15,291 bases of DNA from Saccoglossus kowalevskii (lineage: Eukaryota > Hemichordata > Enteropneusta > Harrimaniidae): the NCBI RefSeq assembly GCF_000003605.2, contig NW_003120422.1, forward strand, positions 478,599-493,889. Direction: 5' to 3'. Position 1 is the first letter of the stretch. Every line of letters begins with the position of its first letter. The position numbers were made by a program, and so were the translations under genes. Under the pieces are notes generated by a model. The model was not told the origin of the DNA. It saw only the letters and a list, made by a program, of their open reading frames with translations, and searched no databases. Below, piece by piece: positions 1 to 8,630 of this stretch.

Positions 1-204
1 GACATCACTTGTCAGACATTTTAATTAAATTAAGTTCAAAAGTATAATGACAACAAATCTATATGTTAACGCTTTAAAACCAAATTAAATTTATCAATTT
101 TTTTAATTTTTTTAATTTCTGTGGCCATACAGTAAGTGCAAGATATACCGTTTGATATATAGTATATCATCTGTCACATTCAGTTTTAACATTACAAGTG
201 TGTC
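1..204 (+). repeat. MITE-like repeat family C, copy 1
   Basis: This segment matches 407-609 in the same orientation along its whole length (about 80% by eye, with small indels). Shared blocks include the opening GACATCACTTGT, the block CTATATGTTAACGCTTT, and CACATTCAGTTTTAACAT near the end. The two ends are weakly inverted: GACATCACTTGT at the left, and the right end ACAAGTGTGTC reads GACACACTTGT on the other strand. That suggests a small non-autonomous DNA element rather than a satellite. The left edge coincides with the window edge, so the true boundary may lie outside. It has no coding capacity. Confidence 0.6.
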
Positions 205-406
205 AGAATAAAAGATAGGGAGTTCAAATTATTATACAACAGACAGCCAATGTTCAGAATAAGTGGATTGATCTATAGTTTTGGTATACTGTGTTTTTCT
301 GTGACAGCAACATCTCCAATAGAAGTGCATGTAAACTCTTGTGTTACTTTAAGAAAAGAAACCAAAATTTCCCATTAAAAATTTGGCAGAAAAGGTTAAC
401 ATCATA
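205..406. other. Spacer between the two family C copies
   Basis: About 200 bp of AT-rich DNA that is not repeated after the second copy, so the two copies are not a simple two-unit tandem array of ~406 bp. I see no gene or RNA here. Confidence 0.5.
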
Positions 407-609
407 GACATCACTTGTCGGATATTTTAATTAAATTGAGTTCAAAAGGATGAAGACAAAAAATCTATATGTTAACGCTTTGAAACAAAATTAAATTTAT
501 GAAATTTATTAATTTTATGTACTATTTGAATTCATGCAGTAAGTGTAAGTTATACCACTTGATATATTAGATCATCTGTCACATTCAGTTTTAACATCAC
601 AAGCGTGTC
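407..609 (+). repeat. MITE-like repeat family C, copy 2
   Basis: Second direct copy of the 1-204 repeat. It starts GACATCACTTGTCGGATATT and ends ACAAGCGTGTC, so the terminal inverted match (GACATCACTTGT against GACACGCTTGT) is present here too. Internal differences are a shortened T-rich stretch and scattered substitutions, so the copies are old. No clear target-site duplication is visible at either copy. Confidence 0.6.
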
Positions 610-911
610 TGAACAGTATACTATAGATTAGAATGACCCCAGATGAACTCTCTTTCATAAGCAAGCGGCACACACACGTCTATCCTCGGATGAATACTGT
701 TTTTTATATGCATACACGCGCCTCTGATAAATGAGAACCGACTTACTACTGCACATTAAACGCATAACTTAGCCGGGGTAACAAATTATAGTGGTGTTGG
801 CTGCTGGACTACGGTAAGTGGGGAGGGACCACGTCTAATCTGATCTGCATACAGAGGAAGGAAATAGAAGGAACATATTGGTGTATGCATTAGTGTAATT
901 TGGCAATTTGA
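610..911. other. Intergenic stretch with a strong splice-donor-like site
   Basis: This stretch has more CpG than its neighbours between about 660 and 830. GTAAGT at 814-819, preceded by TACG, is a strong match to a metazoan 5' splice site on the plus strand. No open frame of useful length leads into it, so a transcript here would have to be a 5' UTR exon or a non-coding RNA. No TATA box or polyadenylation signal is clearly placed. A donor consensus alone is common by chance. Confidence 0.2.
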
Positions 912-1145
912 TTAAATACAAGAGAGAGGGAATGGGAATGTGTTTTTTTCTCTGTTTTATTTACATTTCCTGAGATAACTATGAACATTTCCAAGCCACA
1001 AGCTGTTGCACAGCATACTGCTGATTTACGTAGATACCATGGTGGTAAAAATGGTTGTATTGTGAAGACTATTAAACAAACTAAGGTGAAAAGACCTTGC
1101 ATGCTGGCCAGGATATTTGATACAGCATTTGAGCACCAGACGTGA
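912..1145 (+). other. Possible small coding exon or coding remnant (unrecognised)
   Basis: A plus-strand frame is open from 912 to the TGA at 1143-1145. The first ATG is at 981, giving 54 residues from there. The residues after the ATG are compositionally mixed (for example DLRRYHGGKNGC) and unlike the Phe/Ile/Leu/Lys runs of chance frames in this DNA. A long pyrimidine-rich tract (about 941-970) leads to an AG at 973-974. AAG followed by GTGAAA at 1085/1086 could be a 5' splice site. An exon 975-1085 would be 111 bp, exactly 37 codons, and open throughout. I do not recognise the peptide. It could equally be a chance frame or a decayed fragment of a mobile element. The opposite-strand frame over 890-1189 looks like a shadow. 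Confidence 0.22.
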
Positions 1146-1631
1146 AAAACATTGAAAATTGTAATCATCGGTAATTTGTTTAGAATCAAGAATGTTTACT
1201 CTGGATTAATGCCAGAATGTCTGCAGTAGTGGGAATGTTAATTTATGCAAAGTACCATATTAGTTCTGTCGCGAACATTAATATTATTATTAATTTCAGA
1301 GTTATTATTGTTATATTCGATGTTACAATGATACCACCGTTATCTAAGTGTCATGCATCACGCACATGGACAGCATTGACCAATGAGTGTTTGTTTTACT
1401 TCTGCTTTGGTTCAGTTCAATTTCGTTATTTTACCGCGCTCTTGTTCCAGTCAGACACTTTCTTACCGCTGTATTTAGTGGAGTTGTTATTGGATTGCGT
1501 ATTGTATTGTTACCAGAAGACCTAATCGTGTCTATATTTCTGTGACGTTATTCACAAGTTCTCCAAAAATTGAATTTATTTTATACTAGATTATAAGAAT
1601 ATAGCATCACACACATGTACTATATTGAAGC
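1146..1631. other. Intergenic stretch, nothing recognised
   Basis: An open plus-strand frame of 102 codons (1217-1525) lies here, but it is dominated by Ile, Val, Phe and Leu as expected from T-rich DNA and shows no domain. I do not call a gene. I see no RNA gene or clear repeat apart from the motif starting at 1632. Confidence 0.5.
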
Positions 1632-1667
1632 ACTTGCGCTACTAATAGTCTTAGAGCAAATCTGATA
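1632..1667 (-). repeat. Dispersed ~30-bp motif M, copy 1 (minus)
   Basis: Read on the minus strand this contains ATTTGCTCT, a 4-bp insertion, then CTATTAGTAGCGCAAG. This matches the motif at 2172, 2240, 5365 and 12662. It is the most divergent of the five copies. Confidence 0.4.
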
Positions 1668-1672
1668 CACAA

Positions 1673-1697
1673 AATGGCTTAATACGCGCAAGCCATT
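1673..1697. repeat. Short perfect hairpin
   Basis: AATGGCTT (1673-1680) and AAGCCATT (1690-1697) are perfectly complementary, with a 9-nt loop that contains ACGCGC. This could form a stem-loop in RNA or a small cruciform. No U-tract follows directly on either strand, so a terminator role is not indicated. Confidence 0.4.
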
Positions 1698-2171
1698 AAC
1701 TTTTGTTTTCAAGAGGGAGGGGGGTCCGGGCACTTTCACCGCCTGGCAATGATCACAGTGAGATCAAAGACCGAAAACTTTGCAATGTAGAATGTTCTGT
1801 AAAGTGGTTCCGCTCCAAGAATAGAACAAAACATTTCTAAGACATTTTATTGTCACATTTTCAATTAAAAGCAAACTGGAAGCAATGGTTATCATGTATT
1901 TTTCTATCATTTGACACTTCCTCAAAGACTTTGTTAAAAAGTTTAAGAAATAAATGGTAATAATTTGTGAGCAAGGTTTCTGCTTTCTAATTTATTCATG
2001 ATTCACACATTATGAGAATTAGATGCTCAAATGTTCTGTGATGAAATAGGATTAATTTCATGGATTGTAATTTTTATTTGTGTCAATATAAGGAATACAA
2101 AGAAGGGAAAGTAGTGAATTTTCACTTGTCTAGTCAAGTAGCTGGTTGTAATCAAAATGTAAATGAAATAA
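1698..2171. other. Intergenic stretch with one G-rich run
   Basis: The run GGGAGGGGGGTCCGGG at 1715-1730 stands out in AT-rich DNA and has limited capacity to form a G-quadruplex. The 6-G tract has no internal loop, so a canonical three-tetrad fold is doubtful. The rest of the stretch shows no gene, RNA or repeat that I recognise. Confidence 0.4.
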
Positions 2172-2202
2172 ACCATATTTGCTCTGTTAGTAGCGCATTT
2201 AC
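2172..2202 (+). repeat. Dispersed motif M, copy 2
   Basis: This reads ACCATATTTGCTCTGTTAGT followed by AGCGCATTTAC. It is followed 68 bp later by a second copy in the same orientation, forming a local direct pair. Confidence 0.5.
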
Positions 2203-2239
2203 ATATAATTTAACTAAGGCATTGTATCTATGACAAAAG

Positions 2240-2270
2240 TACCATATTTGTTCCATTAGTAGCACATGCA
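2240..2270 (+). repeat. Dispersed motif M, copy 3
   Basis: This reads TACCATATTTGTTCCATTAG followed by TAGCACATGCA. It lies just upstream of the family A element at 2293. The copy at 5365 likewise lies just upstream of the other family A element, but in opposite orientation. Confidence 0.5.
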
Positions 2271-2292
2271 CTAATGTAAAATAGATCATCTT

Positions 2293-2513
2293 TTAGCCTT
2301 TTCACCATCAGTTCACTCTCAAAAAAAAATTCACAAAATAGTCCTTCGGAAGATTGGGACAAAAATAGCTAAATTTATTCAATAGAAAACAATAATTTAC
2401 TCAAATTTTGTCTGTTGGCTCAAAAATTAGGGTTCATTTCTAGAAATATTGAAGAATAAAAGAAAAACATGCAGACAAATTTGGGAGCGAAAGTCTTGTG
2501 GTGAAAAGGTTGA
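2293..2513 (+). mobile_element. MITE family A, copy 1 (TTAA-type, non-autonomous)
   Basis: The 213-bp body (2297-2509) starts CCTTTTCACCATCAG and ends CTTGTGGTGAAAAGG, which reads CCTTTTCACCACAAG on the other strand: 13 of 15 terminal bases match. Flanks are TTAG at the left and TTGA at the right, each one base from TTAA. The second copy has intact TTAA on both sides. TTAA duplication with CCTTT-like ends is typical of piggyBac-superfamily elements, so this is probably a miniature piggyBac-like element. The body aligns in reverse complement to 5437-5671, including GTCTGTTGGCTC and the block around TTAGGGTTCATTTC. It has no coding frame and would need a transposase from elsewhere. Confidence 0.8.
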
Positions 2514-2931
2514 TATAGTATTTTTTGGTGTCTCGGTGTTTAGCTAACAGTAAGAGTCTCTGAGTCATCATATGACATGCTTCAATAGTAGAAACAACTA
2601 CATGTTATAATTTCTGCTACATTGTAATTGTTTTCAAACATTAATTGCAATTAGTGTTTTGGTATCTTGACACCACAGGATATTTATAATTAGTTTATTA
2701 GACTATCTAGATAAAATGCACTAATTAGTCAGTAACAGTATATATTTTTTTTTTTTAAATAATTAACAATTAAATTTAAAAATAAATTTGAAGAATAAGT
2801 GTGGAAACCATAATGACAGAATTTGGTAAAAAAAAAAATATTTTTGAGATGAGTTTACCTTAGGTGTTTTTTTTTTCCTTTTTAATTTGAATAATGTACT
2901 GATATATGTATAGAAATAAAATATATACCGG
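2514..2931. other. AT-rich spacer, nothing recognised
   Basis: Holds several A or T homopolymer tracts (for example the T-run ending near 2756 and the A-run near 2829-2838). A weak inverted resemblance to motif M lies around 2578-2610, but it is too diverged to call. No gene or RNA is seen. Confidence 0.5.
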
Positions 2932-2976
2932 ATATAGATATATATACATATATATTTATATGTATGTGTGTGTGTG
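2932..2976. repeat. Compound (TA)n / (TG)n microsatellite
   Basis: An imperfect run of TA, TATG and TG units ending in GTGTGTGTGTGTG. The minus-strand open frame over this tract is a product of simple sequence, not a gene. Confidence 0.85.
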
Positions 2977-3157
2977 ATCAATAGTGAAGCATACCTCATC
3001 TATAATCTAATTTGAAATTGTACATTGAAGAAAAATAATAAATAAAATTAAAGGTAGGAGTACATATAATTTTATTAAAATATAGTCAAAATAAACATGA
3101 AACTACGTGCGTGAAAATTGGTAATAGCAATAACTCCTTTGTTAATTTCCGCCGCAG

Positions 3158-3302
3158 ATACTCCACTCACGTAGACATGTTGACCTGGCCTACATCCGAG
3201 TCGGCAATATCAAAATTTCATTTGCAAAAGAGAGAGTATGACAATGGCAGCTGTGATGTACCAACATTATTGTCCTTTTGTTGTCCAAGAATATCTACTT
3301 GA
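3158..3302 (+). other. Possible exon in locally GC-richer DNA (unrecognised)
   Basis: A plus-strand frame runs open from before 3111 to a TGA at 3300-3302. The segment from about 3150 is visibly less AT-rich than its surroundings. A pyrimidine-rich stretch ending CCGCAG at 3152-3157 resembles a 3' splice site, and GTATGT at 3303 resembles a 5' splice site, giving a 145-bp exon candidate. The frame's peptide (ending LLSFCCPRIST) matches nothing I know. The minus strand also has splice-like sites here (GTGAGT at 3170-3165), but all three minus frames contain stops. The function is unknown, and a chance occurrence is likely enough to keep confidence low. Confidence 0.2.
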
Positions 3303-3308
3303 GTATGT

Positions 3309-3922
3309 AAATTTTTATCTGTAACAGGATCCTGGATTCTAATTTTAGTGATACAAGTAAACCCTCACATTGAAGCCTGCCGGTTATAGTTACTATGATT
3401 AGATAGAAATGAATTGATGAATCGGCTTTATCATTATACCCCGATAGAATATATTAATCTCTCTTACAGCAGTATTCGTAATACGCTGACACATGAAGAC
3501 AAAAAAGATCTGAATGAATCTTCTTAGACAATGGGGCGATGATTACACATGAGAGAGGTATTCACAGACAGATTTCAGTCAGCATGGATAAAATTGCAAA
3601 AATGTTTGTTGCGAGATATATTTCAAGAAAGTGAAGTTTTAAAAGTATGCCATACAAAAACTTCATTAATGAATCATTCATGACACATTAGGAGGTTCAA
3701 TTGTTTTAGAATTTGTCAAGGACATCTAGTTTAATAGGACATCTCTAATTATTTGCCTTATTTCTGGTGTAAAACAGTATATTTAAAAGAAAATACAGAG
3801 ACCCTTTGTCTGCAATGATAACAAAAATTGTGACATTTGGAAAAAAAAAATCAGCATACTGATGATGTCCACTGGAAATCTGAATCCATGATTAAATAGT
3901 GTGTTTTATACAAATTAAATGA
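3309..3922. other. Intergenic stretch, nothing recognised
   Basis: AT-rich DNA with A homopolymers (around 3841-3850). A hammerhead-like core fragment, CTGATGA at 3859 with GAAA at 3875, was examined and rejected because the intervening bases cannot form stem II. Confidence 0.5.
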
Positions 3923-4107
3923 TACTGTCAAATACTTTATTTTAGCTGGAATAAATTTTCGCTGAAAACACATTTTGGGTGTTTTGTATGGAATTTATTT
4001 TCACTGATTTATGACGAATTGACTGTAGAATATAGGAAAAATGTATATTCGGTGTTTATTTTCACTTAAAATCAGCAAAAATAGAAAAAATAAAGTATTT
4101 TACAGTA
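3923..4107 (+). mobile_element. MITE family B, copy 1
   Basis: A 185-bp element with ~20-bp inverted ends. The left end reads TACTGTC then AAATACTTTATTTT. The right end, read on the minus strand, is TACTGTA then AAATACTTTATTTT. The interior (CGCTGAAAACACATTTTGGG, then TTTATTTTCACTGATTTATG) aligns directly to 8631-8800. If TA is the duplicated target, the element begins CTGT and ends ACAG, which would suit the Tc1/mariner superfamily, but one copy with readable ends cannot settle that. There is no coding frame. Confidence 0.7.
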
Positions 4108-4724
4108 GTTTTCAAAGTTATAGGGGTTCAGTTGTAGTAACTGTTTCTGTTTGTAAACTAGTACAGACACTATCTGGCATGCAATTCTAATAGAAGTATG
4201 GTAAATGGAGATAAGTATATCACATACATGCTCATCTCTACTGTTTGATGTATTTTGTTCTGGTCTTTATTGTATTATTGATTTTCTATAACTGGTGACA
4301 GTTGAAGTCACCGCCGTGTTCCTTGCCTTTTGTTCCCAATATTAATTACATTGCTTTTCCAACAGACGGCTTTGTCACCTCTAACAAAAAAAAACCTTCT
4401 AAAATGAAAAGGCATATTATAAAATCAGAGAAAATTTGAATTTTGTCCCTCAAATTAATTTTTTCAATAAACTTTATTTTTGACAAATTAAGACAGAGTA
4501 GTTTTATCCTACTGATAAGGGTTTGAATTTAAAGTTTGAAACAAAGTAACTAAATAGTATAAAATATTATTATGTTTATCCATGAAAATGAAAAAGACAA
4601 TAATTCATGCTACTCAAGACAAAGAAACTGATGACATAAACTGACAATAAACAGTCGCTTTGAACAACATTTTAAATTAAAAAGGTAAAATTTCATTATA
4701 AATATTAGAAACACAGTATGCATC
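4108..4724. other. Intergenic stretch, nothing recognised
   Basis: AT-rich DNA without a long frame, splice pair or RNA signature that I can support. AATATT-rich words near 4688-4705 may be an outlier of the inverted repeat that follows. Confidence 0.5.
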
Positions 4725-4837
4725 ATTAATATTTCATTCAGCATACATTCATTGTGTTATTAATATGGCTGCCTTTTATCGTAATAAATCACGTACTATT
4801 GGAACAAGACAATGTTACTCAGAATGAAATATTTAAT
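4725..4837. repeat. Small inverted-repeat element
   Basis: AATATTTCATTC (4728-4739) and GAATGAAATATT (4822-4833) are a perfect 12-bp inverted pair about 80 bp apart. The similarity continues inward more weakly, towards ATACATT and TAACATT on the two strands. The outer edges are TTAA-like. A third, direct-orientation copy of the left arm lies at about 4841-4868 (AATATTTCATCTACAGCATA). This looks like a very short palindromic transposon remnant. Confidence 0.5.
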
Positions 4838-4868
4838 AAACAATATTTCATCTACAGCATAGCAACAA

Positions 4869-5364
4869 TATCTATGATTAAAATATTCTTAAAGTGCATT
4901 TAATAAGTGAAAAAAAAAGGCAAACCAAACTATGTATGCATAATATTGAATAAAGTTACCATATATGCATGCATTTGTGGGTAACGCATCATTTGCATCT
5001 GTGGTGTGTGCTTGTACAAGTCCAACTGAATAATCAGCTTGTTAAAAATATGTAACAAAATTATCAAATTTAAAACGGGAGGGTCATCACCTGCGCACGC
5101 ACAGAAATTGAGTCCCAAGCGCTGATAACAACACACGCTAAAAAAGCAAAGGCTCATGGGTAGACACTTGTTTGTAAACAATGACACACTATGGCCATCT
5201 GACTCATGTGCAGGTGACGACTCCCCCACTTTAATCATGAAACTTACTGATGTGAAATAAAGTCATTGTATTTTTTAAACATCACAAATAGAATTGAACG
5301 TAACCAAAAATCTGTATTTATGGTATCTGGATCATACAATTTACTATAGACCTGTAAAAAAACT
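4869..5364. other. Intergenic stretch, nothing recognised
   Basis: A 102-codon minus-strand frame (4930-5238) is open here. It has no recognisable domain, an abundance of Met, Leu and Ile, and no splice context. The part around 5085-5225 is somewhat richer in G+C. I do not call a gene. Confidence 0.45.
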
Positions 5365-5394
5365 CATGCGCTATTAATAGAACAATTATGGTAC
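5365..5394 (-). repeat. Dispersed motif M, copy 4 (minus)
   Basis: On the minus strand this reads GTACCATAATTGTTCTATTA followed by ATAGCGCATG. It lies 38 bp from the left TTAA of the second family A element. Confidence 0.5.
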
Positions 5395-5409
5395 TTAAGA
5401 TCATTTTAA

Positions 5410-5427
5410 GTGAGTCAAGTCACTCAC
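5410..5427. repeat. Short hairpin with AP-1-like core
   Basis: GTGAGT and ACTCAC form a 6-bp stem around CAAGTC. The left arm includes TGAGTCA (5411-5417), the consensus AP-1/bZIP site. It lies immediately outside the family A element. A 7-bp match is common by chance. Confidence 0.25.
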
Positions 5428-5432
5428 ATCTT

Positions 5433-5675
5433 TTAACCTTTTCACCACCAGACTTCCATCTTCAAATTTTTCTGTACTTTTTTCTTATATTCTTCAATAT
5501 TTCTGGAAATGAACCCTAATTTTGAAGCCAACAGACAAAATTTTAGGTAATTTTAAGTTTTTATTCAAAAAATTTGATATTTTTGTTCCAATCTTCTGAA
5601 GAAAAGTGCAGACTATAAACAGGGCTATTGTGTGAATTTGTGATGAAAAGACGAAACTGGTTGAGAAAAGATTAA
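5433..5675 (-). mobile_element. MITE family A, copy 2 (inverted, intact TTAA flanks)
   Basis: The 235-bp body (5437-5671) lies between TTAA at 5433-5436 and TTAA at 5672-5675. The left end is CCTTTTCACCACCAG. The right end reads TCTTTTCTCAACCAG on the minus strand, matching 12 of 15. The interior is the reverse complement of the element at 2293-2513, with shared blocks such as CTTCAATATTTCT, GAAATGAACCCTAATTTT and GCCAACAGACAAAATTT. It is about 20 bp longer than the other copy, mostly near its right end. TTAA duplications and CCTTT-type ends suggest piggyBac-like mobilisation. The 61-codon minus frame inside it is not a gene. Confidence 0.85.
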
Positions 5676-5875
5676 CCAATCTAACAAATCATAATTAATA
5701 CAAATTCAAAAGGATGATAACGTAATTCTAAAGAAAAATTTGAATATTGCCTTACAGGTTTTTTTCTGAAATTGATCCTTATCATCATTTTTCAATTAAA
5801 AATGCTTTGAAACCAACAATAACACTAAATAAATAATATTTTCATCATGTTATCATTTTTCCCATGCCCTATTGT

Positions 5876-5953
5876 AAACACCCTGGCAATATTTACTGCA
5901 CTTAAGTATACTCTACTCTACTCTATTGTAATTTTATTTCCCAGGGGGTGTTT
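5876..5953. repeat. Inverted repeat enclosing a (CTCTA)n tract
   Basis: AAACACCCTGG (5876-5886) pairs with CCAGGGGGTGTTT (5941-5953), allowing a 2-nt bulge. The 54-nt interior carries a short pentanucleotide microsatellite, ACTCT repeated about four times (5910-5927). This could be a tiny transposon relic or a chance hairpin. Confidence 0.4.
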
Positions 5954-6020
5954 GCTGAGCCCTGAAAACATGACAGACTAAAATTCTGCTGCACCTCGTG
6001 CAATGTTTATTCATAATAAC

Positions 6021-6119
6021 TGCGAAAAATCATAATTATGAGGTCAGAAAATTTGTTAAACGGAATTTACCATGAAAATTTGTAATTCTGAGATCAGATA
6101 AATTGAGCAGAATTTACCA
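6021..6119 (+). repeat. Imperfect tandem duplication (~50 bp x 2)
   Basis: 6021-6072 and 6073-6119 align end to end, each closing with GAATTTACCA and sharing a GAGGTCAGA / GAGATCAGA core. The second unit is about 5 bp shorter. Both begin TG and A-rich. This is an old local duplication. Confidence 0.65.
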
Positions 6120-6244
6120 ATCTTTCACCGCTGAGTTTATATAAAGTAATTATTACTGTGATATTTTTAACTATTATTATTACCATTTTATAGTTTGGCG
6201 TGTCTGTCTAGGCTGGTTTAAATTCGCTAATCTTCGGTTTGGTA

Positions 6245-6260
6245 TTTTTTTTTTTTTTTT
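6245..6260 (+). repeat. T16 homopolymer
   Basis: A run of sixteen T followed by AAATAATTCATTAATTAGAA. On the minus strand it is an A-tail, but no retroposed body can be identified next to it. Confidence 0.8.
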
Positions 6261-8123
6261 AAATAATTCATTAATTAGAACAACTATTGTGTAATAGACA
6301 AATCAGTAGTTACGAAATGTGTAATTTATCAAACTTGGTTCAAAATTAGCAAGATATTTGACAGAATTTTAGTGAAAGACGACAATTTGTGGTCAATATT
6401 TTGTACCACAGGCATCACACACAAAACGATGGGAACAATAGATGACAAGAAATGCATTACTGAGCAGACAGAGAACAATAGAAAATGCCTCAGTCGTGAT
6501 AAAAGAAAACTGGTAATGCATATTATAGGAGAAAATAATGTAATTGCTGTAAATTGGTGCCACTAGGAATATTTTAGGCAAATTTGTGGATTTATTAAAG
6601 AGACATTTCATGAAAACTCGTCTCTGTGATATATGTAAGGATCCCATGAGTGAAGTATTTACTGTAACATTTAGATTGTACCATCTCTTGCAATATTAGA
6701 GTGGTTTACATCACCGTTGTTGGTTGAATTTAACTGTACTGATCATGCAATGTGGCAAGACCAGCTGAATGAAAGTGAAAAACTGACTGTTTGCGCATGC
6801 ATTAATATGCACAGTTCTCTCTCCCACCATTTATTGGGTCGCTGATGCAGGACTCAATAATCCTGATAAATTGTAAATATTGCAGCTGAAATAGATATTA
6901 ATAAAAACATGGCACCAGATAGTGTTTATTACAACTGATCTGATTTGATATTATTAGGAATAAAATGCTTTGCATCATGTCACAGATGTAAAAACCAACA
7001 AAATTATGATTATGACAATTAGAAATTTAACATGTTATGTTAATGTAGCAATCTGATCAAATCCAATAGTAATTTCATTTTACGAACAACAATTTTCTAA
7101 TATTCTGGTTGATAAAATTTATAATTTTTTCATTAATATTTACTTTTTGCAAATAATAAACATTATGCAAATACTACGTATCACTTGAAATCAGATTTAA
7201 TGACTCAACAACTTGAGAAAACTGAGTGAACAAACATTTACCCTATTCACAAACACTGAGAAGTTGTTTCAAAAGCTGTGTTACTTTTCTATGATTTATT
7301 TGTTGATTTTGCTCAAAATTAATAGAATCTGTTGTAGCTTGCAAGCCTGAACTAATATTGCAAACAACTTCTTAAAATATAATTGTTATGAGATATATTG
7401 GCAAAATGACATGATGTGAATTATATAAGCATGTGTATATGCTGGGAGTTATATTTTTATCCATATTTGCTTCATTTTTATATATTTTTCGTTTAAAAAT
7501 TCTTTCAATATGTAAAAAGATTATGAATGTAGAGATAGAAAATTTTCCAAAGGTCGCAGCAGAATATTAGACATTAGAAAAATAAAGACAATATGCACAC
7601 ACAGACGATACAGAGTGCAATGTCAAGGTAACAATAGACGAAGAAAAAATTAGGCGTCAAAAAAATAATTCAATAACCCGGCATAATTAGATCATTGTAT
7701 TATATTTTGTAAAGCTGTCAAAATTTACTGGGTTCTTTTCATATAATGGTCTTCGAGGGGGGAAATGGAGGTCATTAAAATATTTCCTATGAGGTGGAAC
7801 TTTATTTGAATAATGCTCTGATTTTTACCAAATTCATCATCAAAATTTGTCTAATTTGTCAACAATTGACAATCTGTCAATCTGAAAAAATCAAAACAGT
7901 TTCAGAATTTGACAATGTATTTATTCCAAAAAAAATTGTCAGTTATAGTTTTGAGAAAATTGTTAATATTCAACATTATTTTGAGAAATTTACATTTATA
8001 TTTAGACTAGTCAGCTTACATATTTGCTCACTAAAGTTGAAGTAGCCAAACAGCAAGCAATGTTATGTAAAACAAATATCAAGTTTTTTCAGGATATATG
8101 GATTTACAAAAATATAAAATTTA
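6261..8123. other. Long AT-rich stretch without recognised genes
   Basis: Small frames at 6372-6566 (plus), 6393-6647 (minus) and 7794-8045 (plus) are open but have the Lys/Asn/Ile/Phe composition expected of this DNA and no motif. Minor structure includes TTGTCAA and TTGACAA around 7858-7874, a 7-bp stem, and ACAACTT with AAGTTGT around 7208-7268. I see no tRNA, rRNA, snRNA or SINE A/B boxes. Confidence 0.5.
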
Positions 8124-8198
8124 GAATTCCTTTTTGAATAAATCTAAACAAGCAATGCACTAATTCAGTAGTGACTCACACTCGCTTGTTTGGAATTC
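8124..8198. repeat. Bulged inverted repeat
   Basis: AAACAAGC (8146-8153) and GCTTGTTT (8184-8191) form an 8-bp stem with a 30-nt loop. GAATTCC (8124-8130) and GGAATTC (8192-8198) extend it after a 15-nt bulge on the left arm. This may be a short palindromic mobile-element remnant or an RNA hairpin. No flanking duplication was found. Confidence 0.4.
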
Positions 8199-8630
8199 TT
8201 TTATTCACAGAGACATGTGGTCTACTAATACCAAAAGTATTTTTCACAATACTTTGCTCTCTCTGTCATTAGTAAATATAGTAAACTGAGATTGTTTTTA
8301 CAAAATTGACTAAAACACACGTGTCAAAAGTTGAATAGTAAAATTACAATACCATGTATTTGGGAAATGCTTATTTATTGTGTTCGGATTTCAATTATCA
8401 TACTGAAAACAATCCAGAGAGTACCCCAAGCGACAATACTTTGAACGGCAAGATTGAAAATGATCTTTAATTTAAATTAATTTAATTGAATTCAGCAAGA
8501 GAGATGGCTAATTTTTGGCAGGAAATTTATACCCAAGTTTTTCAGAAACATGTAGCTGCAGCAAAAGAGATCCCTTGTGGAAATATGAAATAATCATATT
8601 TTTATAACCAAATTTGACCCTCCACCTATC
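8199..8630. other. Intergenic stretch, nothing recognised
   Basis: AT-rich DNA with no supported frame, RNA or repeat. TTTAAATTAATTTAATTGAA near 8467-8486 is low-complexity sequence. Confidence 0.5.

Noticed and set aside
890-1189. 99-codon minus-strand frame
   Set aside because: It lies opposite the more coding-like plus frame and is rich in hydrophobic residues produced by A-rich sense sequence.
1217-1525. 102-codon plus-strand frame
   Set aside because: The composition is that of translated T-rich DNA. There is no domain, splice context or homologue I recognise.
2763-2999. 78-codon minus-strand frame
   Set aside because: Made largely of translated TA/TG microsatellite and A-runs.
3859-3878. 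Hammerhead-like core CTGATGA followed by GAAA
   Set aside because: The nine bases between the two blocks cannot pair to make stem II, and no closing stems I or III are present.
4930-5238. 102-codon minus-strand frame
   Set aside because: No recognisable domain and no supporting splice or promoter context.
5494-5679. 61-codon minus-strand frame
   Set aside because: Lies inside MITE A copy 2, and the other copy does not preserve it.
6372-6647. Overlapping frames on both strands
   Set aside because: No motif, and the composition is typical of chance frames here.
7794-8045. 83-codon plus-strand frame
   Set aside because: Lys/Ile/Phe/Asn-rich, with no motif or context.
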